From positions 930,001 to 994,000 of the forward strand of contig NZ_LT629775.1 in the NCBI RefSeq assembly GCF_900105395.1: a stretch of DNA of 64,000 bases, given 5' to 3'. The position numbers and the translations under genes were made by a program. Numbering within the stretch: position 1 is the first letter of the stretch; each line of letters begins with the position of its first letter. This document shows, piece after piece, positions 23,334 to 32,631 of this stretch. Source of the stretch: Streptomyces sp. TLI_053. Lineage in GTDB: Bacteria > Actinomycetota > Actinomycetes > Streptomycetales > Streptomycetaceae. The notes beneath the pieces were generated by a model, which worked only from the letters and a program-made list of their open reading frames with translations, was not told where the DNA came from and did not search any database.

Positions 23334-26057
23334 TCAGCCGGCCAGGGCCGCCGCCAGCTGGTCGCGGGAGGCCACGCCGAGTTTGGGGAAGGCCCGGTAG
23401 AGGTGGTGCCCGACCGTGCGCGGGCTGAGGAACAGCTGCGCGGCGATCTCGCGGTTGCTCCGGCCCGCCGCGGCCAGCCGTACCACCTCGCGCTCCTGCG
23501 GGGTGAGCCGCCCGAGCGGGACACCGGTGGCACTGGTGGCGTCGATCACCTCACCGGTGCCCCGGAGTTCGGCCCGGGCGCGCTCCGCCCAGGGCCGGGC
23601 CCCGGCCTTCTCGAAGGCCTCCAGGGCCTGCCGCAGGACCCGCCGCGCGTCGGAGCGGCGCCGCCGCCGGCGCAGCCACTCGCCGTGGAGCAGCTGGGTC
23701 CGGGCCAGCTCCAGGCCTCCGCCGGCGTGCTCGCCGTGGGCGGCCGCGGCGAGGAACTCCTCCTCGGCGGACTCGTCGTCGGCGGTGAGGGCCCGGCAGC
23801 GGGCGGCCACGGCGAGGGCGGCCGGGCTGCCGCACTGTTCGGCCCAGCGCCCGAGCCGCTCGGCGGCCCCGGGCCTGGCCGTGCCCGCGCGGGCCGCGGC
23901 CTCGACCAGTTCGGGCAGCACGAGGGCGTGCAGCACCGGCGGTCCGTCCGGGTACCGGTCGGCCGCGTCCAGGTGCGCGAGGGCCGCCGCCGCGTCCCCG
24001 GCGCCGAGGTCGGCGAGGGCGAGGGCACGCCGGGCCTGTACGGCGGCGGTGCCGAGGTCGTGCTCGCGGGCGTGGTCGAGGGCGGCGCCGGCCAGCTCCC
24101 GGCAGCGCGGTTCGTCGCCCTCGACGGCCGCGCAGGTGGCGAGCGTGGCCCGGAGGTAGCAGGCGCGGTGGTCCAGGCCGGCGTACCCGGCGATGGTCAG
24201 TCCCTCCTCGGCGGCGCGGGCGGCGGGCCGCAGCTCGCCCCGGGCGAGGTGCGTCTCGGCGAGCAGGTGCAGACAGGTGGCCTGCCAGCCGAGCAGGCCG
24301 TGGGAGCGGCAGTGGGCGAGCAGCAGTTCGGCGAGTTCGCGGGCCGTCCCGTACTCGGCCAGCGTGTGCACGGCGTCGGCGGCCAGGAAGCGTTCGCTGA
24401 AGAGGGTGCCGGCGTCGCGCGCCACCGCCCCGAACCGCTCCGCCGCCACCGGCTCGCCGCCGTACACGGCCGCCAGGGCGCCCAGGGTGGCGGGGTGGTC
24501 CGCGGGCGCGGCCGCCACCCGGGCCCGGACCCGCTCGAGCAGGCCCGGATCGCCCGCCGACCGGGCGGCGTGGAAGGCCTCGGTGAGGATCGTCGGTCCG
24601 GCGTCCCCGGTCGCGAGCAGCACCTCGACCGCACGCGCGGCCGAGCCCTCGTTGAGTTCCAGCGCGGCGCGCACCCGGGCCAGTTCGGCGTTCCCCGCCG
24701 CGCCGTCGTCGTCCTCCCCGCCGCGCCGCAGCAGCACGGCGACGCGCTGGAACTGGCCGGCGTCCGCGGCGGCCTGGGCGGCGGCGACCAGTCGGCGGCG
24801 GCGGTCGGCCGGGTCGGGGCTGAGCTGGGCCGCCCGCTCGTGGGCGGCCGAGGCGCTCGCCGACCCCTGGCGGCCGCCGGCCCGCTCGGCGGCGGCGTCG
24901 AGCTCCCGGGCCACCGCCTCGTCCGGGCCGGTGCTGGCGGCAGCCCGGTGCCAGGCCCGGCGGTCGGCGTGTTCGGCGCCGGTCAGGGCCTCGGCCAGGG
25001 CGAGGTGGGCGGCGATCCGGCGGGCCAGGGTGGCGCCCCGGTAGGCGGCGGCCCGCACCAGCGGGTGGCGGAACGTCAGCGCGGTCCCGTCGAGGCGGAT
25101 CAGCCCGGCGGTCTCGGCCGGTTCGAGCGCGGCCGCCGAGACCCCGGCGGCGGTCAGCACCACGCCCAGGTCGCCGATGTCGTCGGCGGCGGCGACGAGC
25201 AGCGCCGCCCCGGTGGGTTCCGGCAGCAGCCCCAGGCGGGCGCCGAACGCGGCCGTCACCCGGCTGGCCGGGGTCGCGTCCGCCGGGGCCGCGGGCAGCG
25301 GGCCGAGCAGCCCGGTCCGCTGCTCCTCGCTGAGCGCCCGGGGCAGTTCGATCAGGGCCAGCGGGTTGCCGCGGGCCTCGGCCGCGACCCGTTCCCGTAC
25401 GTGCGGGGGCAGGTCCGGGCCCGCGTGTTCGGCCAGCAGCGCGGCGACCGCCTCCCGGTCCAGGGCGTCGAGGCGCAGTTCCGGCAGACCGAGCGGGACC
25501 GGCTCGCGGACCGCGAAGACCATCACGACCCCCTCGGAGTCCAGCCGCCGGGCGGCGAAGGCCAGGGCGTCCAGGGAGGCCCGGTCCACCCACTGGGCGT
25601 CGTCGACGAGGCAGAGCAGCGGGCTCTCGCCCGCGTACTCGGAGAGCAGCGTCAGCACACCGAGGCCGGTCAGGAACCGGTCCTGGCCGGTGGGCGCGGC
25701 CAGTCCGAACGCCGCCCGCAGCGCCTCGGCCTGGGGCGCCGGCAGCAGACCGAGCCGGTCCAGGGCGGGGCGCAGCAGCTGGTGCAGGGCGGCGAAGGGG
25801 AGTTCGGTCTCGGCCTCGATGCCCGTGGTCCGCAGCACCCGGGCCGGGGCCCGGCCGTTCGCGCCCGCCGCACCGGCCGCCCGGCCCCGAGCGCCGTCCG
25901 AGGAGGCACCGGTGGCCTCGGCCGCGAGGTGCTCCAGCAGCGCCGTCTTGCCGATACCGGCCTCGCCGTGGACGACCAGGGCACCGCTGGCACCCTCCGC
26001 CGCCCGCCGGAGCAGACTTCTGAGCTGGCCTTCTTCCGCGGCCCGACCGTAGAGCAT
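23334..26057 (-). CDS. LuxR-family regulator, large ATP-binding (LAL) type
   Basis: 907 residues. The N-terminal STAND-type ATPase has Walker A GEAGIGKT (31-38) and Walker B LLCLVDDAQWVD (about 155-167). A long helical TPR-like middle holds many Ala/Arg/Leu-rich repeats. The C-terminal LuxR helix-turn-helix is LTPQEREVVRLAAAGRSNREIAAQLFLSPRTVGHHLYRAFPKLG. LAL proteins activate carbon-use or antibiotic genes after binding ATP and a ligand. The neighbours give no clear target; it is divergent from a GNAT gene. Length and domain order are normal. Confidence 0.93.
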   Translation of the reverse strand: MLYGRAAEEGQLRSLLRRAAEGASGALVVHGEAGIGKTALLEHLAAEATGASSDGARGRAAGAAGANGRAPARVLRTTGIEAETELPFAALHQLLRPALDRLGLLPAPQAEALRAAFGLAAPTGQDRFLTGLGVLTLLSEYAGESPLLCLVDDAQWVDRASLDALAFAARRLDSEGVVMVFAVREPVPLGLPELRLDALDREAVAALLAEHAGPDLPPHVRERVAAEARGNPLALIELPRALSEEQRTGLLGPLPAAPADATPASRVTAAFGARLGLLPEPTGAALLVAAADDIGDLGVVLTAAGVSAAALEPAETAGLIRLDGTALTFRHPLVRAAAYRGATLARRIAAHLALAEALTGAEHADRRAWHRAAASTGPDEAVARELDAAAERAGGRQGSASASAAHERAAQLSPDPADRRRRLVAAAQAAADAGQFQRVAVLLRRGGEDDDGAAGNAELARVRAALELNEGSAARAVEVLLATGDAGPTILTEAFHAARSAGDPGLLERVRARVAAAPADHPATLGALAAVYGGEPVAAERFGAVARDAGTLFSERFLAADAVHTLAEYGTARELAELLLAHCRSHGLLGWQATCLHLLAETHLARGELRPAARAAEEGLTIAGYAGLDHRACYLRATLATCAAVEGDEPRCRELAGAALDHAREHDLGTAAVQARRALALADLGAGDAAAALAHLDAADRYPDGPPVLHALVLPELVEAAARAGTARPGAAERLGRWAEQCGSPAALAVAARCRALTADDESAEEEFLAAAAHGEHAGGGLELARTQLLHGEWLRRRRRRSDARRVLRQALEAFEKAGARPWAERARAELRGTGEVIDATSATGVPLGRLTPQEREVVRLAAAGRSNREIAAQLFLSPRTVGHHLYRAFPKLGVASRDQLAAALAG

Positions 26058-26200
26058 CCGGGGAGTCTAACCGGACGGGTGTACGACCCGGGACCTCGCA
26101 TTGGGTCGTGGTGACCGATTCACCGGCAGGGACGCCTCGCCTACCGTCGTACCTGTTCGACCCGGCCCCACGGGGACAATCGCCGCGACACGGAGCAAAG

Positions 26201-26683
26201 ATGACGTTCAGTATCGAGACGGCGCGGCTGCGGCTGCGCCCGTACACCACCGAGGAAGCCGGGCGGGTGGCGGCCGGCGACCGGCCGGTCAGCGGCTGGA
26301 GCCCCGGTTTCCCCCGGGAGGACGACCGGGCGGTGGCGCGGATGTTCCTCGCGGCACCGCGGACCGAGCCGCTGTTCGAGCCGCAGCTGATCGAGCTGCT
26401 GAGCAACGACCAGGTGATCGGCGGGATCGGCTTCTTCGGCCCGCCGGACGCGGACGGGGCGGTCGGGCTGGGCTACGGCGTAGCGCCCGAGGTCGAGGGC
26501 CGGGGCTACGCCACCGAGGCGCTGCTGGCCCTGCTGCGGCGGGGGTTCGCCGAGGGCGGCGTCCGGCGGGCGCTGGCCGACACCACCCACGACAACACCG
26601 CCTCGCAGCGGGTGCTGGAGAAGGCCGGGCTGCGGAGGACCTCCTCCGACGACAGCCTGCACTACTACGCTCTTGAAGGATGA
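26201..26683 (+). CDS. GNAT-family N-acetyltransferase
   Basis: 160 residues, a full GNAT domain of RimJ/RimL type: IETARLRLRPYT at the start, VGLGYGVAPEVEGRGYATEALLAL with the acetyl-CoA loop, and HDNTASQRVLEKAGLRR near the end. The acceptor is unknown. The ATG at 26201 has GGAG six bases upstream; an earlier in-frame ATG at 26108 would add residues outside the fold. Its stop overlaps the start of the reductase gene (ATGA at 26680), so the two are co-translated. Confidence 0.9.
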   Translation: MTFSIETARLRLRPYTTEEAGRVAAGDRPVSGWSPGFPREDDRAVARMFLAAPRTEPLFEPQLIELLSNDQVIGGIGFFGPPDADGAVGLGYGVAPEVEGRGYATEALLALLRRGFAEGGVRRALADTTHDNTASQRVLEKAGLRRTSSDDSLHYYALEG

Positions 26684-27285
26684 TCACCTTGCGCAAGCTG
26701 ACCTACTTCGTGGCCACCACCCTGGACGGGGTCATCGCCGGTCCCGACGGGGGCGACCCGACCGGGCCGGACGGGTTCTTCACCGTCACCCCCGACTACC
26801 TGGAGCACTTGATCGCCCATTACCCGGAGACGCTGCCGGGCCCGGCTCGCGAGGCCCTGGGCATCACGGCGACGGGCACCCGCTTCGACACCGTGCTGGA
26901 GGGACGCCGCTCCTACCAGATCGGCCTGGACGCCGGTGTCGCCGACGCCTATCCGCACCTGCGGCACCTGGTCTTCTCCCGCACCCTCACCGAGGCGCCG
27001 GCCCCGGCCGTCGAGCTGGTGTCCACCGACCCGGTGGCCCGGGTCCGGGAGCTCAAGGCCGAGGAGGGCGGCGGGATCTGGCTGGTGGGCGGCGCGGAGC
27101 TGGCCGGCGCCCTCTACCCGGAGATCGACGAGCTGGTGCTCAAGGTCAACCCGGTCACCGTCGGGGCGGGCGTACCGGTGTTCGCCGGCAAGGACGGGGT
27201 GAGCCCGCGGACCTTCACCCTCACCGACCACACGGTGCTGCCCGGCGGCACCGTCTTCCTCACCTACGCGAGGGCCGCGGCCTGA
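26680..27285 (+). CDS. RibD C-terminal/DHFR-like reductase
   Basis: 201 residues of the dihydrofolate-reductase-like fold shared with the RibD reductase domain. It shows the substrate-side start LTYFVATTLDGVIAGPDG, LVFSRTL, and the NADPH-binding loop GGGIWLVGGAELAGAL, ending in KVNPVTVGAGVPVFAG. Members reduce small heterocycles with NADPH; many have no known substrate. It is the second gene of a two-gene operon with a GNAT, overlapping by four bases. A strong terminator follows. Confidence 0.88.
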   Translation: MITLRKLTYFVATTLDGVIAGPDGGDPTGPDGFFTVTPDYLEHLIAHYPETLPGPAREALGITATGTRFDTVLEGRRSYQIGLDAGVADAYPHLRHLVFSRTLTEAPAPAVELVSTDPVARVRELKAEEGGGIWLVGGAELAGALYPEIDELVLKVNPVTVGAGVPVFAGKDGVSPRTFTLTDHTVLPGGTVFLTYARAAA

Positions 27286-27290
27286 CCGGC

Positions 27291-27338
27291 CGGAGCGCGG
27301 GGCGGCGGACCTCGGAGGGTCCGCCGCCCCGCGCTCCG
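27291..27338. terminator. Strong bidirectional terminator
   Basis: 21-base perfect stem (27291-27311 with 27318-27338) around the loop TCGGAG, between the convergent reductase and RCC1-repeat genes. Confidence 0.85.
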
Positions 27339-27408
27339 TGGTCGGCCGACGGGGGACTCGGCGCCGCCGGACCTGGAGCGGGGATGTCGAAGTCGCCGTT
27401 GAGGGAGC

Positions 27409-28644
27409 TCAGTTGGCGAGGCTGAAGTCCCCGCCGACGGGCGCGGCGATCTTGTCGACGCCGGTCAGCGCGGTGAGCGAGGTGACCGGGGTGCTGCTGT
27501 CGGTGGTGGTGCCGTTGGCGAGCTGGCCGGAGCCGTTGGCGCCCCAGGAGCGGACGGTGTTGTCCCCGAGCAGCGCGATCGTGTGCTCCCGGCCGCCGCC
27601 CACCAGCTGCACGCCCTTGATGTCGGGGACGGGCACGGGCGTGATCCGGTAGTCCGTGGTGCCGTCGCCGATCTGGCCGGAGGTGTTCTGCCCCCAGGAC
27701 TTGAGGCGGTTGTCGCTGTCGGTCACGGCGAGGCTGTGGTTGCAGCCGGCCGCGATCTGGGAGACGCCGCCGAGCCAGATGCCCTGGGTGTCCACCGGGG
27801 TGTAGCGGCTGATGGTGCTGTTGTCGCCGAGCTGGCCGGTGGCGTTGTAGCCCCAGGCCTTCACGGCGTTGCCGCTGGTGGGTTTGCCCGGACCGCTCGG
27901 CGGTCCGACCAGGGCGAGGTTGTGGTTGCAGCCGGCGGCGATCCGGGTGACGCCGGTCAGGTTGGTCACCGGGGAGGGCACGTTGCGACTGGCGGAAGTC
28001 CCGTCGCCCAGCTGCCCGTTGATGTTGTATCCCCAGGCCCAGACGGTGCCGTCCTCGCGCAGCGCGATGCTGTGGTTGAGGCCGCCCGCGATCGCGATCA
28101 CCTTGTTCAGTCCCTCGACCCGGACCGGGACGCTGCTGTCCGCGTTGGTGCCGTTGCCCAGCTGGCCGTAGTTGTTCTTCCCCCAGGCCACCACGGTCTG
28201 GTCGGCGAGCAGGGCGAGGCTGTGGGCGCCGCCGGCGGCGATGTCGGTGGCGTTGGAGAGGTTGACCACCTGGCCGGGGGCGTTGTGGCCGAACACCGAG
28301 CCGTCACCGAGCTGGCCGGAGTTGTTGGAGCCCCAGGACTGCACGGTGCGGTCCGTCAGCAGCGCCAGCCCGTGGCCGTTGGTGGGCCCCGCGCCACCGG
28401 CGGCGATCTTGACCACCTCGGCGCTGGTCAGCCCGAGCACGGTGGTGGCGGTGGTGCGGAAGTCGGTCCAGGTGCCGTCGCCGAGCTGGCCGGACCGGTT
28501 GTTGCCCCAGGACTTGAGGCGTTTCTCCTGGGCGTGGGCGCTGCCGACGGGCACGGCGGCCAGGCCGAGCGCTGTCAGCGCGGCCACCGACGCGGCGACC
28601 GCCGGGCGCAGCCTGCCTCGCGGCGCGGTACGGGAGTTCGTCAT
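27409..28644 (-). CDS. Secreted RCC1-repeat (beta-propeller) protein
   Basis: 411 residues. A Sec signal peptide (PAVAASVAALTALGLAAVPVGSAHA) leads into about seven RCC1 repeats, each with the core (V/L)(K/Q/R)SWG.N..GQLG(D/N)GT followed by V..I(A/S)AG..H(S/T)(L/I)AL. They close a seven-bladed propeller that usually binds proteins. No enzyme domain is attached. A very similar gene lies 73 bases upstream in the same direction, so the pair arose by duplication and is probably one operon. The RBS is weak (AAAGG). The role is unknown; the neighbours are all secreted proteins. Confidence 0.85.
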   Translation of the reverse strand: MTNSRTAPRGRLRPAVAASVAALTALGLAAVPVGSAHAQEKRLKSWGNNRSGQLGDGTWTDFRTTATTVLGLTSAEVVKIAAGGAGPTNGHGLALLTDRTVQSWGSNNSGQLGDGSVFGHNAPGQVVNLSNATDIAAGGAHSLALLADQTVVAWGKNNYGQLGNGTNADSSVPVRVEGLNKVIAIAGGLNHSIALREDGTVWAWGYNINGQLGDGTSASRNVPSPVTNLTGVTRIAAGCNHNLALVGPPSGPGKPTSGNAVKAWGYNATGQLGDNSTISRYTPVDTQGIWLGGVSQIAAGCNHSLAVTDSDNRLKSWGQNTSGQIGDGTTDYRITPVPVPDIKGVQLVGGGREHTIALLGDNTVRSWGANGSGQLANGTTTDSSTPVTSLTALTGVDKIAAPVGGDFSLAN

Positions 28645-28717
28645 GTGCTGCCTTTCTGTTGACGGGACGGGCGTCGGCGTCGGGGCGGGCGGCACCGGGA
28701 CCGACGGGCTTCGCGGG

Positions 28718-29974
28718 TCAGCGCGCCAGGCTGAAGCTGCCGTTGGACGGCGCCGCGACCATGGAGACGCTGCCGGACTTGGCCAGCACCTGCACCGGGT
28801 TGTTGCGCTGGGTGGTGGTGCCGTCGCCGAGCTGGCCCTTGTCGTTGAGGCCCCAGGCCTGGACGGTGCCGTCGGAGAGCACCGCGAGGTTGTGGGCGGC
28901 GCCGGCGGCGATGCCGGTCACGCCGGTGACACCGGGGATCGGCACGCTGGTGTTGCGCTGGGTGGTGGTGCCGTCGCCGACCTGGCCGTTGGCGTTCAGG
29001 CCCCAGCCGCGCAGGGTGCGGTCCTGGAGCAGCGCGAGGCTGTGCGAGGCGCCGCCGGCGAGCTCGGTGACGTTCTTGAGCTCCAGGACGCCGACCGGGT
29101 AAGGCTTGTTCACCACGGTGTCGTCACCGAGCTGGCCCTTGTCGTTGAGGCCCCAGGCCATCACGGTGCCGTCCGCCAGCAGTGCGAGCGCGTGCGAGGC
29201 ACCGGCGGTGATGCCCTTCACGGTGGTCAGCTCGGGCACCGCGACCGCGGTGGTGCGGGTGGCCGGGGTGGGAGCGGGAACGGCGGCGGTGGAGCTGGCC
29301 GGCCTGGCGGTGACGCCGAGCTGACCCTTGTCGTTGTTGCCCCAGGTCTTCACCGTGCCGTCCTTCAGCAGGGCCATGCTGAAGGTGTCGCCGGCCGCGA
29401 TCGCCTTGACGTCCTCCAGTCCGGCCACCGTCACCGGGAGGTTGGCGTTGGTCGTGGTGCCGTCGCCCAGCTGGCTCTTGTCGTTGAGGCCCCAGGCCTT
29501 GACGGTGCCGTCCTTCAGCAGGGCCAGCGCGTGCGAGCCGCCCGCGGCGACCGCCTGCACCCCGCCCAGTCCGGCGACCAGGCTCGGGACCGCCCATTCG
29601 TCGGTGGCGCTGGTGGCGCCGTTGCCGAGCTGGCCCTTGTCGTTCTTGCCCCAGGACTCCACGGTGCCGTTGGCGAGCAGCGCCAGGCCGAAGCCGGAAC
29701 CGGCGGAGCCACCGGTGCCGCCGGCAGCCACGGAGGTCAGTTCGGCGCCGGACAGGCCGACGACGGAGGTCGGGGTGAGCCGCTGGGTCTTGGTGCCGTC
29801 ACCCAGCTGGCCGCTGGCGTTCAGCCCCCAGGACCGCAGCCGCAGGTCGTACGCGGAGGCGGCCGAGGTGGGCAGCGCGACGGAACCCAGCAGGGTCAGG
29901 CTCGCGACCACCGCGGGAACGGCGGTCGCGGCGGTCACGGGCAGGCGGCGGAGCTTGCGGTGCAGCGGGCGCAT
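28718..29974 (-). CDS. Secreted RCC1-repeat (beta-propeller) protein, paralogue
   Basis: 418 residues, same design as the neighbour at 27409: signal peptide (VTAATAVPAVVASLTLLGSVALPTSAASA) then about seven RCC1 blades with WGLN(D/A)(K/S)GQLGDGT cores and IAAG.(A/S)H.LAL. One blade carries a Pro/Thr/Ala-rich insertion (STAAVPAPTPATRT) that would extend from the propeller rim. The ATG at 29974 follows GAGGAAGAG. It is the first gene of the pair and divergent from the secreted protein genes at 30300. Confidence 0.85.
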   Translation of the reverse strand: MRPLHRKLRRLPVTAATAVPAVVASLTLLGSVALPTSAASAYDLRLRSWGLNASGQLGDGTKTQRLTPTSVVGLSGAELTSVAAGGTGGSAGSGFGLALLANGTVESWGKNDKGQLGNGATSATDEWAVPSLVAGLGGVQAVAAGGSHALALLKDGTVKAWGLNDKSQLGDGTTTNANLPVTVAGLEDVKAIAAGDTFSMALLKDGTVKTWGNNDKGQLGVTARPASSTAAVPAPTPATRTTAVAVPELTTVKGITAGASHALALLADGTVMAWGLNDKGQLGDDTVVNKPYPVGVLELKNVTELAGGASHSLALLQDRTLRGWGLNANGQVGDGTTTQRNTSVPIPGVTGVTGIAAGAAHNLAVLSDGTVQAWGLNDKGQLGDGTTTQRNNPVQVLAKSGSVSMVAAPSNGSFSLAR

Positions 29975-30299
29975 CTCTTCCTCACGTTCGGGGGACGGGG
30001 CGGCGGCGGATCCGCGGGCGCGGACAGCACGGGCCGGGCCGTGCGGCAGCCTGGCCGCACGGCCGAAGAACGATGATCGGATCAGTGGAATGACTGCCCC
30101 ATGATCAGAACGGTCGTGCGGTCCCGAACGGCTTTCCACCTTGTTGGCCCAGCCCGATCGTTCGTCATCCCCCTAACGGATCGTCAGCGGTTGCGTTCCG
30201 TGATCGCCTGCCGAAGCATGGGCGGCCGGGGCCCGATGATCAATAACGGTCGTCGATCGCAAGTACCCTATGATTCAGCCGACTTCAGTGGGAGAGACC
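29975..30299. other. Divergent promoter region between RCC1 and secreted-protein genes
   Basis: 325 bases, more AT-rich than the flanks in the middle. TATGAT at 30269-30274 is a good -10 box for the + strand gene starting at 30300, though no clear -35 lies 17 bases before it. Several GATCGG/CGATC pieces occur, but no long palindrome. Confidence 0.45.
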
Positions 30300-31211
30300 G
30301 TGCCACGGAGACAACGAGCCAGACTCCTGGTTGTGACCCTCAGTGCCGCGATGGCGCTGGCGGCCCCGGTGCCGGCGGGAGCGGAGGACACCGAGCCGGC
30401 CGTGGTGCCGAACGGGACCTTCTCCTCGCCCACCGTGCCCGCCGACAAGACCTGGGCCGGCACCCCCACCGACTGGACGAGCGGCGGAGGTGTCACCGGG
30501 GCACCCCGCAGCGCACACCCCCAGGGATTCCAGGCCGCCTACCTCCCCCGGCCCACGTCGACCCCGCTCAGTGGTCGGCTTCGCGGCGTCCGCACCGGTG
30601 CCACGGTCACCGTCAGCTGGGACGACAACCCCGACAGCTGCGTGACACAGAGCGCCGCCAAACGGACGTACACCGTGACCGTGGCCGGCGCGGACAACAC
30701 CCGGGGCGATTTCACCACCAACGACCCGACGGGCAAGGCGAACTGGTTCCTCGGCCGGACGTACTCCTTCACCGCCGCCGAGGACGCGCCACTGATCACC
30801 TTCGCCTCCACCGTCGCCGACAACCTCGGGTGCGGCCCGCTGATCACCAATGTCTCCGCCAAGCAGACCGCCCCGCCGCTCACCCCGCCGAAGGGCGGTG
30901 CGACGAGCGACCCCTGCTCGGGCGACGCCAAGGACAACCCGCAGTGCAAGGACCTCGCCGCCGACAAGGAGAAGCTCGACAAGTGCCCGGCCACCGACCG
31001 GAACTGCCTGGCGGGCGTGGCCGGTGACGGCAAGGCGGAGAAGGACGGCATCGCCAAGGAGACCCAGGCCGTCGAGGACTTCGGCAAGGTCCCGCGCGAC
31101 CAGGACCCGAACACCGCCGCCGCCGACCTCTGCGCCCTTCCCAACGCCCTGACCGCCGGCGTCAAGCCGGGCGACGCCGTCGTGCCGCCGAGCGACTGGT
31201 GGTTCTGCTGA
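30300..31211 (+). CDS. Secreted protein with shared N-terminal beta domain
   Basis: 303 residues. The start VPRRQRARLLVVTLSAAMALAAPVPAGA is a Sec signal. Residues 35-190 form a beta-rich domain (VPNGTFSSP, HPQGFQAAYL, VTVSWDDNP, GKANWFLGRTYSF, GCGPLITNVSAKQT) that recurs in the next gene. The C-terminal 100 residues are Lys/Asp-rich with six Cys (CSGDAKDNPQCKD, KCPATDRNCLAG) and end in WWFC. The family was not recognised. The GTG start has GGGAGAG upstream. Its stop overlaps the ATG of the next gene by one base. Confidence 0.75.
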   Translation: MPRRQRARLLVVTLSAAMALAAPVPAGAEDTEPAVVPNGTFSSPTVPADKTWAGTPTDWTSGGGVTGAPRSAHPQGFQAAYLPRPTSTPLSGRLRGVRTGATVTVSWDDNPDSCVTQSAAKRTYTVTVAGADNTRGDFTTNDPTGKANWFLGRTYSFTAAEDAPLITFASTVADNLGCGPLITNVSAKQTAPPLTPPKGGATSDPCSGDAKDNPQCKDLAADKEKLDKCPATDRNCLAGVAGDGKAEKDGIAKETQAVEDFGKVPRDQDPNTAAADLCALPNALTAGVKPGDAVVPPSDWWFC

Positions 31212-32566
31212 TGGCGCGCCGGCCCCGGATCCTGGCCGCCGCGGCGGCGGGTCTGGCCCTCGTCGCCGCCCCGGCCGCAGCACCGTCCGCCCGCGCCGCC
31301 GACACGGTGGACGTCCAGGTGCCCAACGGCACCTTCGCCCAGCCCGTCGCCCCCGACAACGGCACCGCCGCCGGACACACCGACTGGTCCCCCGACACCA
31401 CCGGCGTGGTCTTCGGCAAGTCCCTCGCCCAGCACCCGCGCGGCTACCAGGCCGCCGCGCTGAACTGGAACGGCGCCGCGCTGACGATGCGCACCCGGCT
31501 GTGGGGGGTCAAGGCCGGTTCGGGCGTCACCCTGACCTGGGACGACAGCCCGGGTGTCGACCGCCGCTGCACACCCGAGCAGCTGAAGGACGGCCAGACC
31601 TACAACGTCTCGCTGATCACCACCGGGCCCGCCCCCGATCCCGTCGTCACCACCAAGGGCACCGACACCGTCGGCACCGCCAACTGGACCAGCGGCCGGG
31701 TCTTCGAGTTCACCGCCACCGAGGACAACCCGATGGTGTCCTTCGACTCGGCCGAGCAGCGGAACTCGCTCTCCTGCGGCCCGCTGATCACCAACGTCGC
31801 CGCCAGGCAGACCCCCGCACCGGTCGACCAGAAGATCCGCAAGGAGCAGCTGCCCGGCCCCAAGGCCTATCGGGGCAACGACCCGCTGGAGCCGGGCGTC
31901 GCGGTGGACGACTGCGAGGGCTCGCCCACCAACTGCGTGTTCACCGCCGACAACCGGTACTCCTACCAGTACTACGGGCAGACCCGGATCGTCGGCGAGG
32001 TCTACATCAACTGCACCCGCAACGCCGTGGTGGACGACCGGCGGATGGAGAACACCGAGCCCTCGTACGACAACCTCACCCAGTACTACGCGCTCAAGGG
32101 CACGCCGCTCGTCCCCAGCCGCTCCGACATCGCCCAGAGCCGCCCCAACCTGGCCGCCCAGGCCGCCGCCGGGTTCAGTACCGCGGGCGGCAACTCCGCG
32201 GCCGTGAACACCAACAACCCGCTGACCTGGGCACGGACCACCACCAAGCAGCTCAACCCGACCATCCAGCCGGGCGAGATGAGCTGGATCGAGGTGCAGC
32301 CGGCCCGCGAACGCGTGGTGGGCAGCTTCACCAACGCCCGCAACAAGTACCGGCTGGACGCCGTCTTCGACGTGCCCTCGGCCTCCCTGCCGGACCGCTA
32401 CTACCAGCGTTCCGGCCCGCTCACCGAGACCGAGCTGCAGCGCTGCGGCGCCACCCGGCCGACCGCCGGCACCCCGGACAACGGGGCCGGGACGGACAAG
32501 CGGCTGCTCACCCTGGACGCTCCGCCCGCCGGGGTGCCCACCCGGTCGGTGCTGCTGACGCCCTGA
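31211..32566 (+). CDS. Secreted two-module protein: shared beta domain plus INCT module
   Basis: 451 residues with a Sec signal (MARRPRILAAAAAGLALVAAP). The first module (VPNGTFAQP, HPRGYQAAAL, VTLTWDDSP, TANWTSGRVFEF, SCGPLITNVAARQT) matches the preceding protein. The second shows C-x6-C-V-F, then YINCT, then W.RTTTKQLN..IQPGEMSWI and a final Cys. This layout matches the two proteins encoded at 32632 and 33552. The pattern recalls aerolysin-like beta-toxins, but only by eye. Overlap TGATG with the upstream gene implies co-translation. The function is unknown. Confidence 0.75.
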   Translation: MARRPRILAAAAAGLALVAAPAAAPSARAADTVDVQVPNGTFAQPVAPDNGTAAGHTDWSPDTTGVVFGKSLAQHPRGYQAAALNWNGAALTMRTRLWGVKAGSGVTLTWDDSPGVDRRCTPEQLKDGQTYNVSLITTGPAPDPVVTTKGTDTVGTANWTSGRVFEFTATEDNPMVSFDSAEQRNSLSCGPLITNVAARQTPAPVDQKIRKEQLPGPKAYRGNDPLEPGVAVDDCEGSPTNCVFTADNRYSYQYYGQTRIVGEVYINCTRNAVVDDRRMENTEPSYDNLTQYYALKGTPLVPSRSDIAQSRPNLAAQAAAGFSTAGGNSAAVNTNNPLTWARTTTKQLNPTIQPGEMSWIEVQPARERVVGSFTNARNKYRLDAVFDVPSASLPDRYYQRSGPLTETELQRCGATRPTAGTPDNGAGTDKRLLTLDAPPAGVPTRSVLLTP

Positions 32567-32577
32567 CCTCGACCCGT

Positions 32578-32620
32578 ACGTCGGCCGCCCTCCCCAGGAA
32601 CCGGGGAGGGCGGCCGACGT
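32578..32620. terminator. Bidirectional terminator between convergent secreted-protein operons
   Basis: 18-base perfect stem (32578-32595 with 32603-32620), loop AGGAACC, directly after the + strand gene and 12 bases before the end of the minus strand gene. Confidence 0.85.
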
Positions 32621-32631
32621 GGTGGCGTTGC